A stretch of DNA of 64,000 nt from Rhizophagus clarus. Its lineage: Eukaryota > Glomeromycota > Glomeromycetes > Glomerales > Glomeraceae. Position 1 is the stretch's first letter. Every line of letters begins with the position of its first letter. The notes under the pieces are model-generated. The model was not told the DNA's origin and did no database searches. It saw only the letters and a program-made list of their open reading frames with translations. The position numbers were made by a program, and so were the translations under genes. Below, piece after piece: positions 1 through 10,870 of this stretch. The stretch is taken from assembly GCA_015698045.1 (NCBI GenBank), contig BLAL01000054.1:434001-498000 (forward strand), read 5' to 3'.

Positions 1-117
1 TTTATAAAATCGTAAAGGCACTTAATAAGTTTATATTTTTGCTTTTAAATTAAAGTACTATATTATATAAATGTAATGCTATATTTGATCTGTATTTTTT
101 CAATTTTAACTTAATTT

Positions 118-240
118 AGGCCGAAATTACGAGGTTGGCCAGAATTAGCAAAATTTTGGCCAGAATTATGAATTATTGATCAGCAAATTTAACCAGACTT
201 AATTAATTTTGGCCAACTTTAATTATATACATGCGCTATA
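118..240. repeat. GGCCAGAATTAT-type dispersed repeat fragment
   Basis: The stretch carries several copies of a short motif of the form GGCCAGAATTATGAATTAT, in direct and degenerate form. The same motif reappears near 6343 inside a terminal-inverted-repeat element, and relatives (GGCCAAAATT, GGCCGAAAATTAT) occur near 18,979 and 49,290. This suggests a fragment of a multicopy A+T-rich transposon family. The element's ends cannot be placed here. Confidence 0.45.
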
Positions 241-473
241 CATTTGAAGAGGATACTGTGCCACAAATTTTTTTTTGCTAACCTTAATAAAAAAAATTTG
301 CCTTATTTTTTTGTGACATTTCCAGTAACTGATATAGAAGTTAATTTACCGATTAAAAAAATTTTTTACATATTTTTTTTGATTATTTTTTTTTTTTAAA
401 AAAAAAAAACGTTTATTATTAACAAAATTATTAATTTTATAAAGAAAAATCCAGTAGAAAATATTACTGCAGC

Positions 474-1500
474 ATGACAGCATCAATAATATATAAAATT
501 ATGGAAGAAAATCCAACAATACAAAAAATTGAATTATTAGAATTATTAAATAAAATATTTCAAAATATGAAAAATAATATTGATAATAATTCTAATCTTT
601 TTAAAAGACTTTCTGATCAGGTAAATTATTTTTTAATACTTAAAATATTTTTTATATTAATTGCTAAATGTATAATGGCATAATTATTTTTTAATAAAAT
701 ATTTGAGCCTGTGGAAAACAGTGAAGAATGTTTATAAAGATAAAAATATTAGTGTAAAATTATTATTTATAGAAATAACCATCTGTAAACAATAATTTTT
801 ACATTTTGATAGCATACATACATAATTATAAAAAAATGAAATTATTATTAAAAACTAATAAAATTTATTTTTTTTTTGCATCAGTTTAATATTGCTCTTG
901 AAAGTATATATAGTTTATATAATATTAGAGCATTAAAAATGGTATATTATTATATTAATTATATTTATTATTTATTTTTATAAAATATTAAATATATTAA
1001 TTTTTAATTTTTTATTTAAAAGAATAATATATCTTGTAATAAAGATATGATAAATAAAAATGTAGAATATATTAAATCGCAACTTTCACAAGGTAAGAAT
1101 ATAAAATTATTTATAATATTTATAATATTTATAATTTAATATTTATTAATATAATTTAATTTAAGATTTAAATCCTTGTTCTGCAAGTCTTCCTCAAAAT
1201 ATAAATAATATTGATTCTAATAGAAGATCTATTGGCTAATAGAATTATTAATAATAATGATACTTTAATACTAAATAATAATAAAATATAAAAACAGTTT
1301 AAAAAGTCAGTTAATAATATGATTGTTAAACTTTTAAAATCAATTAAAAAATAATATCAAGATTTTGTATCAAATTATAAAGAAAATAATTAAATTTATA
1401 TAAAACTCTTATTTATAATAAATAATGAATAAAAAATGAAAAAGAACTTAAAAAATTATTACAAATTTTCTTAATATAATAGTATAAGTATTATATCAAT
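474..1500 (+). pseudogene. eroded four-exon gene of unknown function
   Basis: Four open blocks, 474-620, 885-941, 1023-1092 and 1166-1239, are joined by GT-AG introns with matching phases, giving a 115-residue reading beginning MTASIIYKIMEENP and reaching DSNRRSIG before a TAA. I do not recognise the protein; it is rich in Asn, Lys and Ile. Past the stop, a shift into a neighbouring frame shows further protein-like sequence (for example VNNMIVKLLKSIKK, YQDFVSNYKENN) broken by TAA codons that would read Gln or Glu with a single change. The most economical reading is a once longer gene that has suffered one frameshift near 1235 and several C-to-T or G-to-T stops. A short living gene ending at 1239 is the alternative. 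Codon use is extremely A/T-rich, as in the surrounding repeat compartment. Confidence 0.45.
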
Positions 1501-2160
1501 AATTTATTATTATAAAATAATAATTTTAAATTAATTATTTTATTTATTTAGAAAAAATAATTAGTCTAATTCAGCATTATTTTAGAATTTGTAAAAAAAA
1601 TAAAGTAAAAAAACTTATATAGCAGATATTATAATTTCTTTAATATAAACTATATTAAAAGGATTATTTTTTCAACAATTATATATAAATATATATATAT
1701 TTTTTAATTATATTATTATATTTATTTATTTATTTATTTATTTATTTATTTTTTTTTAATGATCTATATATGCTTTTATTGATTATATTATTATTTTATT
1801 TATTAAATATTTAAATTTAAAATTATAATGTAAAATAATAAAGTATTACAAATGCTAATAAAATAAAAAAAAAAAATCTAAAAAATAATTAAATTTTATA
1901 TATATAGTAAAATTAGATAATAAAATTTTTAAACTTATATTTAGTAAATATTTACAAATATATTATAATAATAATAAAAAAAAAAAAAGATTATAAAATA
2001 AAATTAAACTTTAGAAAAAAATAAATGATGGTATATTATGAATATAAAAGTTATATAAATTAGAAAAAAAAAACAATTTACAATTATTGGAATTCAAGTT
2101 GCTGATAAGGATAATCATAGTTCACTAACCAATAACTCAAACCTAAGTTAATTTATAGGT
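1501..2160. other. A+T-rich non-coding stretch
   Basis: This is low-complexity A/T sequence with short TTTA and TATA runs (1720-1755) and no reading frame I can support on either strand. Confidence 0.5.
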
Positions 2161-2161
2161 G

Positions 2162-2201
2162 GTTCAATTCAGTTCAATTCAATTCAGTTCAGTTCAATTT
2201 A
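2162..2201. repeat. TTCAA/TTCAG pentanucleotide microsatellite
   Basis: About eight imperfect 5-base units alternating TTCAA and TTCAG run head to tail. It sits beside a moderately repetitive A/T-rich block and has no coding context. Confidence 0.75.
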
Positions 2202-2284
2202 TAAATGAATTGGATAAACCATTAACTCAATTGTTTTTTTTATACATGAAACCAAAATTAGTTAATTTTGACCTCCAAAATGGT

Positions 2285-2690
2285 TAAAATGATTTCAATT
2301 TAGCCTTTCAAAAATTGAAATAGTTAAAATTATATAATTTTTATAGTAAACAATAATATTAAATTCAAAGTTAATATTTTTGCACTCAGTAATTCAATTA
2401 TTATAATCTTTATATAGTTTGATTCAGCTCATCAAGAAGATTTCAATAATATGTATTACATATTTATAACATCAATATTAATGGGGTTATTTATATTTGA
2501 AATTTGGTATTAAATAGTTTTATAATAAATAATAATATTAAAATTTAAAGTTAATAATCAGAAAATTTTAATAATATATGTTGTATATCTGTAGTATCAA
2601 TATTAATAAAGTTATTTACATTTAAAATTTGTTATTAAATTATAATTATAAAAATCATATAACTATGATGTAATTTCAATTATTTTAACT
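2285..2690. repeat. direct duplication flanked by inverted arms (possible decayed MITE)
   Basis: Two diverged direct copies of about 110-150 bp (about 2345-2515 and 2527-2640) share blocks such as AATATTAAA..TAAAGTTAATA and ATCAATATTAAT. They are bracketed by inverted arms of about 35-40 bp, left near 2307-2345 (TTGAAATAGTTAAAATTATA) and right near 2645-2690 (reverse complement AATTGAAATTACATCATAG). The arrangement resembles a decayed miniature inverted-repeat element. Because the sequence is so A/T-rich, part of the similarity could be compositional. Confidence 0.35.
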
Positions 2691-3245
2691 TTAATTTTGA
2701 TTTTTAATCTTTCCAAGTTAAAATATTTTGACTTTTGAATTTTAATTTTAACTTCATATATAGCTTTTTTATAGTACTTTAGATTAACTTATTAATGATA
2801 ATCTAATAATAACTAATTTATCTTCTTATCATAATATATCTAATGGTAATTAGATCATTTTTCTATGATCTCTAAATAATGAGAAACTCACTTAAGCATA
2901 AATAATATAATAATTAAAAAATGAATTTTTTAATTGTCTGAAGTACAGCGGAGGACTTATACTTCTACGCAAAAGCAATACAATGTCATTCTGTACTATA
3001 GCCTGATTGATAAATGAAATTTTGTATTATATGTATACAAAAATAGTCTGCTTGATGAATAAAATTTCATGTTACATGTATAAAAAAAATTAGTCACGTG
3101 TTATTAGTATTAACTATACAAACGCGTAAATTGACTGTGATATCAGTAAAAAAAATCAAAACTTTAATAAATATAGTAAAAAAGCAAAAGTTTAATAAAT
3201 ATAAAACTTTAATTATGCGAATATAATACAAATAATGGATGATTA

Positions 3246-3970
3246 GAAGATACTTGCAACACGTTTTGATGATTCATCTACTACAAAAAACAATCAATTT
3301 GTAAATGCAATACATATAACTCTACGAAAGGTTGACGTTTATGAGATTAATATTAGTAAGCTCAGATCGTTAAATGTTCCTATTGCTAGAATTTGAGCTG
3401 TCTATACTGGTGGTAATGAAGCTTCTAAGCAGATTCTGACACTGCAAAAGGCCTTGAAGCCCAATTATTATTGTCCAAGAGTACGCAGGTTATGCTTAGT
3501 GCCAATTTATCTGTAGAAACAGGATTGGTTAATGACTCAGTAGGAACGGTTGATGATATACTCTTCCAAGAAAACCAAGATCTGCCTTCTCTTCTGATTG
3601 CTGTTCTTATAGACTTCAATAATTATACTAGTCCTGCAATTATATTCACTGAAGGTAAAAAAGTTATCCCTATTATCCCAATTTGACATTTCTGAAAAAC
3701 CAAAACAGTTGCGTGTTCACGTTTACAAATTCCTCTCACTCTTGCGTGAGCTATTACTGTACATAAAAGCCAAGAGCTGACGCTACCAAAAGCTGTTATA
3801 GATCTTGGTAATAAGGAATATGCTGCTGGTCTCTCATTTGTTACAGTATCCCATATTAGCACTCTAAAAAACATTCTTTTTAAGCCATTTTCATTTGAAA
3901 GGTTTTAACGAATCAGAACTTGTAAGAGATTGCAAGAAAAGAAGGAGGAAGAAAAACGTTTAGATTCTAT
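3246..3970 (+). pseudogene. PIF1-family helicase C-terminus (Helitron-type) relic
   Basis: The block encodes the C-terminal part of a PIF1-like DNA helicase of the kind carried by Helitron rolling-circle transposons or expanded as free genes. Recognisable in order: KLRSLNVPIARI, AVYTGGNEASK, DTAKGLEAQLLLSK, VMLSANLSVETGLVNDSVGT (3487-3546), LPSLLIAVLIDFNNYT, the UvrD_C-like signature LQIPLTLA*AITVHKSQ, LTLPKAVIDLGNKEYAAGLS, LKNILFKPFSFERF, then an acidic/basic tail. Frames change near 3427 and near 3925. In-frame TGA codons stand at about 3400, 3684, 3693 and 3749; at the last, the family has Trp (LAWAITVHKSQ). The Walker A half and any Rep domain are absent. G+C is higher here than in the flanks, consistent with a younger insert now decaying. 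Confidence 0.85.
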
Positions 3971-4310
3971 GATGTTTCATAATTGATACCTGTTTTATTT
4001 TAAAATTTTTTTTGCGTCAATTGTATAAAATTCTCTGTGAGAAATTTTTTTATCAATCATCACAGAAATAAATTGAAGTTTATATATCGAAAAATTTGTA
4101 ACGTAACACTATGGATTTTAACTATACATTTTAATATACATTTTAAACCTGATACGTTTTTAGTGCAACAATTTTTTTTTAATTATTAGTGATCATATGA
4201 TTAGTGCTTCAGATGTTTAACGCTTCCTGTTACCTAATATTTAAATGAATTTTTTACCATTTAATATATTTATAAGAATAAATTAGTAGGATTCTGAACA
4301 ATATATAAGG
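3971..4310. other. A+T-rich flank, nothing recognised
   Basis: No reading frame, inverted repeat or tandem repeat stands out between the helicase relic and the small inverted-repeat element that follows. Confidence 0.4.
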
Positions 4311-4458
4311 TCATTGCAATAGAAAGGTACAAAACTCAAAAAAAATTTTAAATTTATTTTATATATTAATTATGTTTTTTATACTAAAATAAGTGTAAAT
4401 TTAATATTAATTAAATTTTTATTTTTTTTTGAGTTTTGTAACTTTTTATTGTAAAGAC
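4311..4458. mobile_element. 148-bp miniature inverted-repeat element
   Basis: The ends are inverted copies of about 31 bp: left ATTGCAATAGAAAGGTACAA followed by AACTCAAAAAAA, right (reverse complement) TTTACAATAAAAAGTTACAA followed by AACTCAAAAAAA. The roughly 85-bp middle is pure A/T. With no coding capacity this fits a MITE. No clear target duplication could be read. Immediately downstream (about 4475-4520) lies a motif TTTGCTTATTTATCATATAA that recurs near 5619 and 14427. Confidence 0.6.
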
Positions 4459-4789
4459 TCTCATATATATAGGTAATAAAAAAATTTGCTTATTTATCAT
4501 ATAAAATTTTTTTTTAAGTCATATAGAATTTTGCTTATTAGAAAACAAAATATAAAAAAGTTATAATTATAGATACGTAATAGGAAGTTAAAATTAGTAA
4601 AGTTACTGTATATATAGATTTTGTATAGCAAGAAATGATTTTTATATTATATATATATCTATATATAAAAATTTTAATTTCACTCATACTTTTAAAAATT
4701 TTTTTAAAAAGATATTTTCTTTTTTCAATATATTATTGATTTTATATACTTTAATTTTCATAAAATTAAATATTATATTTATAAAAAAA

Positions 4790-5300
4790 ATACATTTTTT
4801 ATAATAATATTTTTTTATTCTTATTTTTTATTTATATAAATTTAACTATATATAAAATAAATTTTAGTTTAATAAAATCACTTTTTTATACTTAAGTAAA
4901 TTATTCAGCAATGTCAAAAGTACTCAGATCTCAATTTTCTTAAAATTAGATATAATATTTATAAAGAAATTTGTATTTTTCAAACAATACTAATTTTAAA
5001 AAAATTTTTCTCTCTTTTAACTTTAAGACGTAATTACATCACTTTGGTCAAATAGAATTACTTTTTCCACTTAAGTAAAGTTGTTTAACAAATCAAATCT
5101 ACTTATAGTAAAAATTTTAGAATAATTAGATTAATATTTGTGAAATATGACTAAATTTTGTACTTTCAATTATTTATTATTTATTTGATTTTTAATTTTA
5201 AAGTGTAATTTTACTATTTTGGTTAAATAAAATCAACTTCTTGTACTTAATTAAAGTTGTTTAAAATGGTTGAAAATAATTTTATTTTATTTTATAACTT
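4790..5300. repeat. three-copy tandem repeat, unit about 175-180 bp
   Basis: Three diverged copies of one unit are anchored by the blocks TTTAATAAAATCACTTTTTT (4868), TCAAATAGAATTACTTTTTC (5048) and TTAAATAAAATCAACTTCTT (5223), each followed by an ACTTAAGTAAA/ACTTAATTAAAG block. Spacings are 180 and 175 bp. There is no coding frame. Confidence 0.6.
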
Positions 5301-6095
5301 TAAATATAATAATATTTATTGAATGGTTGGTATCCCTATAACAGTATTAATTATTAAATTTTTTTTTTTTTTGCAAGGTAGTGCAATTTGTGAGTTTATT
5401 ACTAATTTTTAAATTTTTAATATTTTAGGTATTTAAATTATATTATTTATCACATTAAAATTTATTTATATTTTAATTTTTATAATAAATTATACTATGA
5501 ATATAAATTTATAAATTATTTATAAAAGTTTTTATATATGTTATAAAATGAGTTGCTTAACAATATAAAATTTTTAATATTATAATAAAATTTTGCTTAG
5601 CAGAGTTTAAAATAATTTGCTTATTGATCATAGTAAAAAATTTGGATTTTAATATGACTTATATATATATTGTTGAGGTCCTGAATTAGTCATTATTAAA
5701 CTATCATTAATGAGTAATCTAAAATGCTATAAAAATATTAAGTGAATTGATAGTTCATCTGATTCACTCATAAATCAACTAAATTAAACAGCCTATAAAC
5801 TAAACTGGTTAGATTTAAACTATAATCATTTCTAGTTATTAGTAATATTTTATTTATTTAATTTAATAAATTTTAAAATATTATTATAATAATAATATAC
5901 TATTTTATTTTATAGGTAGTAAAATTCAATTAATATATTTATAATTAATAAAAATAATATTAATCAATATTATTATTTGCAAAAAGCAAAAGTATTAATA
6001 TAAAAAAATAAAAAAATATATAAAAATATTACCAAAATTTATAAAATTATTATTAAATTTATATATAAATAAGTATTTATTAATAAATAAATTTA
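5301..6095. other. A+T-rich non-coding stretch with dispersed repeat motif
   Basis: Nothing codes here. A TTTGCTTATTGATCATA motif at about 5619 matches copies near 4480 and 14427, marking a dispersed repeat family. Confidence 0.4.
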
Positions 6096-6720
6096 GGGAT
6101 TGGAATCAATTTTATCAAAATCGAATTAAACAAAAATTGAATCATCTGAATAGAATCGATTAATCAAATCTAAAAATTGAATCTCAATAAATCAATTATT
6201 TTATATTATGACGCAGCAAAAATAATCTTGCCATTTCTATAACTGTACTTTGATAAAAAAAATCCCTTCAAATTACTAAAAACGTTAATAAAATTAAAGA
6301 TTCTGCACTTAACATTCTGGTCAATATTATAATGCCGGCCAGAATTATGAATTAATATGACCAATAAAAATTTCTTCATTTTTATTTAAAACAATAAATT
6401 ATTTTGATTAAAATAGAATTGGAATATTATAATTTATTATAATAATATTTTATAATATTGTCATACTGTTTGGCTTAAAAACTGAATTTAATTTAATTTA
6501 AATTCAAATTAATAAAGAAAATTTCATGATGATCTACATCTGAACTAGGTTCAGATAATATTGCAAATGTTAGAAAATTAATTGCAATATTATAATAATT
6601 TGATTAGATTCAATTAATCAAAATTGAAAATTGAATTCCTGAATTGAAACTTAGATATGATTAATCGAATCTTTAATTGATTCTTGAGATTTAATTTTTG
6701 ATTGAATCGATTCCAATCCC
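6096..6720. mobile_element. 625-bp TIR transposon or MITE flanked by TA
   Basis: The left end reads GGGATTGGAATCAATTTTAT and the right end is its inverted partner, finishing TCGATTCCAATCCC. The inverted arms are imperfect but long, extending about 100 bp inward with shared blocks such as TCGATTAATCAAATCT. The dinucleotide TA lies immediately outside both ends (6094-6095 and 6721-6722), the target-site pattern of Tc1/mariner-type elements. The interior carries a GGCCAGAATTATGAATTA block also found at about 160, and no transposase frame, so it is non-autonomous or badly decayed. Confidence 0.7.
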
Positions 6721-7690
6721 TATATACAAGTATTCAAAATGGCAAAGAAAATACCATCTGAAAATAATAAAAAAAAAATTGTTTATATACAATAACAGAT
6801 AAGATTATATATTAGTATTTAGTTAGATTATAAAAAATATTATTAAACAAATTAACATATATTACAATATTAGATCACAACAAACAACAATTTAAATTGA
6901 ATGATAACAATAATAGATATTATAAAATTATCAAGCAATTAATTGCTTATTAAATAATAAAAGGATAAACAAAAAAAATATTTATTATTTTAATAAAAAT
7001 AAATTAAAGTTAAATTGCATAAATAAACCTTTAAATATTAAAACATTTTAGATGGTATAAGAATAATTAAAAATATTATAAAGATTAATAATCACTTTAA
7101 TAGATAATAAATCTTAAAATATAACTTAAAAGAAGTATTAGAAAAATATAATCTTGTTTCTAAGGGTATAAAGATTATACTTCTTTTTACATTATAATTA
7201 TGGTATTTTTTTTAAAAAAAAATTTACTTTTCAAAATTTAACAAATTTTTAAGTTTAAATAAAAATAAAAATAGTGACTAATTGTTAATTTGATATTTTT
7301 AATGGATTGTTTTTTTAAAAAGTGTTAAAAAATAAATTATTTTTTCAGAAAGTATTGTAAAAAAAAAAATTTTTAAAAAAATTTTAATGTAAAGAAAAAA
7401 ATACTGTTTTTTTAATAAAAGTGTTGTAAAAAAAAAAGTTTTTTACAGATCAGAAATGCAAAGCTTATTAAAATAAAAAAAGTTTATGTAAAGTTTATCA
7501 AATAAAAAGAGAAAAATATAAAGATTTCTAAAAATTTTTGTACAAAATGTTTTTAAAAACTGCAATTTTGAAGATTATTACAGAATTTTATAAAAAAATC
7601 TTTAAAAAAAAATAAAAAGTATTACATGTGTAATATTGCAAAGATTTTTATCAAAAATTATTAAAAAAAAATAGTAATCTACAATTTTTC
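6721..7690. other. A+T-rich non-coding stretch
   Basis: A/T-rich sequence without a supportable gene. Short related blocks (AAAGTGTTGTAAAAAAAAA) recur between 7310 and 7450, suggesting a decayed local repeat. Confidence 0.4.
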
Positions 7691-7699
7691 AAATTGCTG

Positions 7700-8040
7700 C
7701 AGATCTAAACTAATATAACTTTTCCAATAACTAGAGAGTTATACACATTACAATATATATAATTTGTTAGATTTTCACTAGAATGGAACCCTTTATCATC
7801 TTCATAAAACTTTGCATATATGCAAATATACAGTATATCCATTCTTAGAAATGTTTCTGAGTTCTCTTTTAAACAGATTATGAATACAAGAATATCACAT
7901 TTCTGATGTTTCATTATCATATTTATATTGTAAAAGGTGTATTGCTTTTATTATCTCATTATATTTATCATTATAATCAAGCAAACAAAGCTTATAGTAG
8001 ACATTATTATCTAAATCCATCTTTATAAATATTTAAGTGA
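7700..8040 (-). pseudogene. possible decayed coding relic, unknown family
   Basis: On the minus strand about 110 codons read as protein-like sequence (KMDLDNNVYYKLCLLDYND, then KYNEIIKAIHLLQYKYDNET) with one TGA and a frame change near 7905, continuing as LFKRELRNISKNGYTV. I do not recognise the family. The unusually varied residues compared with neighbouring A/T-rich shadows suggest a dead gene. Chance cannot be excluded. Confidence 0.25.
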
Positions 8041-8321
8041 TAAAATAGTATTTTTAGTGATTTATATCAGTTTGTAACAAGTATATTATAATAAATATCA
8101 GATTCATTTTTATTTGATTTGTTCAGGTATTATAATCCAAATGTCATAATTCAGTTAAATTAAATTTGATCACCATAGATAACTAAATTATAAAATTTGT
8201 ATCACATTGATAATTCTAGGAATGTTCTATACACTGGCGAGTTTCTATGCACAACGCCTTTGGTTAAATCATGAGATGATCAGTCAATCAGATTTTGGAT
8301 TTTTTCTTTAGCCAAATACTG

Positions 8322-8534
8322 TATAGCACTGTATAAGGTATCCTGGATATATATCAATTTCACCAATTTTAAAAATTGAATTATACTGGGGTATTTTGTA
8401 TAGAATATGAAGAAATTGATCAGAATTAGCTGAATTTTTATCAGATTTAAGTTTTTTAACCATATATCATACCCAGATATGTTATCATAGGGGTACGTAA
8501 AAAAGGGGATCCTTTATGCAGTGTTATATAGTAA
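8322..8534. mobile_element. possible 210-bp inverted-repeat element
   Basis: Left arm CTGTATAGCACTGTATAAGG and right arm (reverse complement) CTATATAACACTGCATAAAG are about 80 percent alike over roughly 24 bases. Both end near a GGATCC or GGTATCC block. The interior is non-coding and contains degenerate ATCAGAATTA motifs. No target duplication was identified. Confidence 0.35.
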
Positions 8535-8561
8535 CCTTTGATTCAGGAAAATTAACACAAC

Positions 8562-8815
8562 TATTTTTTTCTGATGGTAGAGTGTCCTGACTTGACTTAA
8601 TTGCACAGAAGAAATAGTGTAGTATTTGTCAATGGCTAAAGTTAATGCATGCAGAATACATTTTAAAAATAAAAGTTCACTGTGTAAACAAATGCTTTAT
8701 TGATATACTGTATGTTTGAAATACATGTGAACAAAATTCTGTTTTTTTCTAATGGTAGAGTCTGAACACGGTGTTCAAACTCATTAAAATTGTGCAGAGG
8801 AGTACACTATCAAAC
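8562..8815. repeat. diverged direct duplication of about 75 bp
   Basis: Two copies start at about 8562 and 8740. Both contain TTTTTCTRATGGTAGAGT, a spacer, and then ATTGCACAGAAGAAATAGTG (first copy) or ATTGTGCAGAGGAGTACACT (second copy), about 178 bp apart. They immediately follow the 3' end of the minus-strand relic at 8810-9060 and could be untranslated or terminal sequence of the element carrying it. Confidence 0.45.
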
Positions 8816-9060
8816 TTTCGGCTTTAAGATTTTGATAATTATATAATCTTTATCATTCTTAGTTAGATTTAAGATAAAACTCAAAGAGATGTATTTAATC
8901 CATGCTATTTTTTCTTTACCTATGCCATCAAAAAGCTTATAAACCTTTTCAGATCTCTCAATCCTTTTTTCGTAAAGCTTTGTCAGAACATTTTGCTTCA
9001 GGAATCGCTTTTCTGATCTCACTTTTAATTTAACTAATGCTTGAGATCTAAGCGTAAATA
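8810..9060 (-). pseudogene. C-terminal relic of a Rhizophagus-type repetitive protein
   Basis: The minus strand reads VRSEKRFLKQNVLTKLYEKR, then a segment containing KVYKLFDGIGKEKI, then SLSFILNLTKNDKDYII before a TGA. The KxYKLFxxIGxxKI block followed by an 'S..I..L...(Q/D)I..II' tail is a pattern I associate with a highly repeated C-terminal module in Rhizophagus proteins; that is recollection, not a search result. The function of the module is unknown to me. The frame upstream of about 9060 does not continue convincingly, so this is probably a truncated copy. Confidence 0.45.
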
Positions 9061-9515
9061 GTACTATATATATAAGAAATTCATCTATCATACAAATCTG
9101 TAGTAATATGCATAGAACCGTCTGAATAGCGATCACTGCTCTAGACTAATTGGATTGGTCAGGTTGGCATTCACGTTTGTATATTTCACTTCCTGAAATA
9201 ATCCTGCTTTCTGATATAATATCCAGACATAATGTATAATTATAACTAAAAAAAAACTCTGTTGCTGTGTGACTCATTTATTTTGTATCACAAATTAGAT
9301 TTTATCATTACATACATGTAAAAATGAATAGTTTTATTCCCAGTATACGATACTTTATTTAACGAAACAAATCATTTCTGAAAGTAGCGACTGATATATA
9401 TAAAATGCAAATATATACTATTATATAACTGTGATAAATATTTTCTAGCTACCATTATTTGATATTACTATCATTGTTTCAATGTATAAAAAATAAAAGA
9501 CTATATATACATTTG

Positions 9516-10870
9516 TTAAGTAAAAACTTCTTTCAACTTCAATTCTGGATTCTCTTTCACAAAAACTTCAGTTGCATAAGACTGGAAGGTGATGGATCTA
9601 CTTTTCAGATTATATGAGAAAACATTATCTATAGTAGTTTATCAGCTATTTGTTTATTATTAACGAGCTTGATGAATGTATCAAAATGGATTTTTTTATT
9701 TTTCACCAACTTCTGAATGATGACCTCGCCAATGATATGATTTCTTTCACCCTTCATCATTCAAGCCTAGTGAAAGTTGTGATTGATAGCACTGAACATA
9801 ATTTTACAAACCTCTAAAAACAAAATATTAAGTATGATGAGAACATTCACATAACGTTCATACAAAATACCATTATCATTATCCAAATAGTAAATGCTCT
9901 ATCATCTTCAAATGTTTCACCTCCATTTATCATATTACCATATTCTTTAAGATCATGAATCTGGCTACCTAAGAGTTGGATGAGTTGATTGGTGACCTTT
10001 TTCTCAATACCAAGTTTGCTGTGAAGGTAGTTGAATGTCTCTTTGCTAGTTGGATCTTTGATGACAATGGATTTTTTTTCAGCACGTGATTATGATGATC
10101 ATTTTAGCAAAAAAACCATCAGCAAGGGATGAGATACAGATAAATTATATTATACAATATTCACGCATCATTATACATAATGCTGTTCTCTCATTACTAA
10201 CAAATACAATAATGCAACTGCTCTGATTAGCATAGAATTTTGTGATGTTCTGCAGATTTTCTAATACATTCACATTTTTCTGGCCCAGCATACCTATGTT
10301 ATCAAGGATTAAAACTGAAGGTTTACTATTCTTTACCTTGTATTTTAAAGCTCCTCTTTTGAAGGCATCCAGAATATGAGAGAATCTGGACGGTTTATCT
10401 ATAAAACAAGAAGTGAGTGTAAAGCAAATACTAATACTTCTTCTTTACAATAATCTTACCAGATACACTACTACCAAAAATCTTCCACATCAATAATTCA
10501 ATGATGGAAATATACTCCTTGAATCTAATAAACTTTGAAAGATTATTAACAAAGTTATCCAATATAGGAGAAACATCAATATAAATAACCTCTTTTCTAA
10601 TATTCCTAGCACACTGCCAGATCACTGTAATCTTCCCAGTCTCATAGTTCCTGATAATGATGTAGTAAGAACTATGATCAGAGGTCAACTTGAGAATTCA
10701 TCTCAGTTTTTTTATAATTTCCTCACGGTAAATCAGCCAATCCTGATTAACCTCAGATTCTGGACAGAAACCATATTTAAAGGTACAAATGAGATTCCTC
10801 TTATTATAATAGTTATTCTAGCTGGCGAAACTGTAGTCAAATAATATAAAGAGAATTCCAGTACTGAGCC
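9516..10870 (-). pseudogene. decayed P-loop NTPase of an expanded fungal family
   Basis: Reading leftwards, the recognisable parts are EEIIKKLR, a region equivalent to the Walker A loop but degenerate (NYETGKIT where the family has a GxxGxGKT/S loop), VIYIDVSPILDNF, ISIIELLMWKIFG, then PSVLILDNIGMLGQKN (10,300 region; Walker B-like LILDN) followed by IIVFVSNERTAL, and a C-terminus SITFQSYATEVFVKENPELK with a TAA at 9516-9518. Frameshifts and stops separate the blocks (notably around 10,430, 10,190 and 9,900). Related proteins are ATPases of the STAND/AAA-like type and similar NTPase domains are linked to Crinkler-type proteins; that link is inference. The lost Walker A and broken frames mean it cannot be functional as read. 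Confidence 0.65.

Noticed and set aside
3623..3874. 83-codon minus-strand ORF
   Set aside because: It lies antisense to the PIF1 helicase relic, whose plus-strand motifs are unambiguous.
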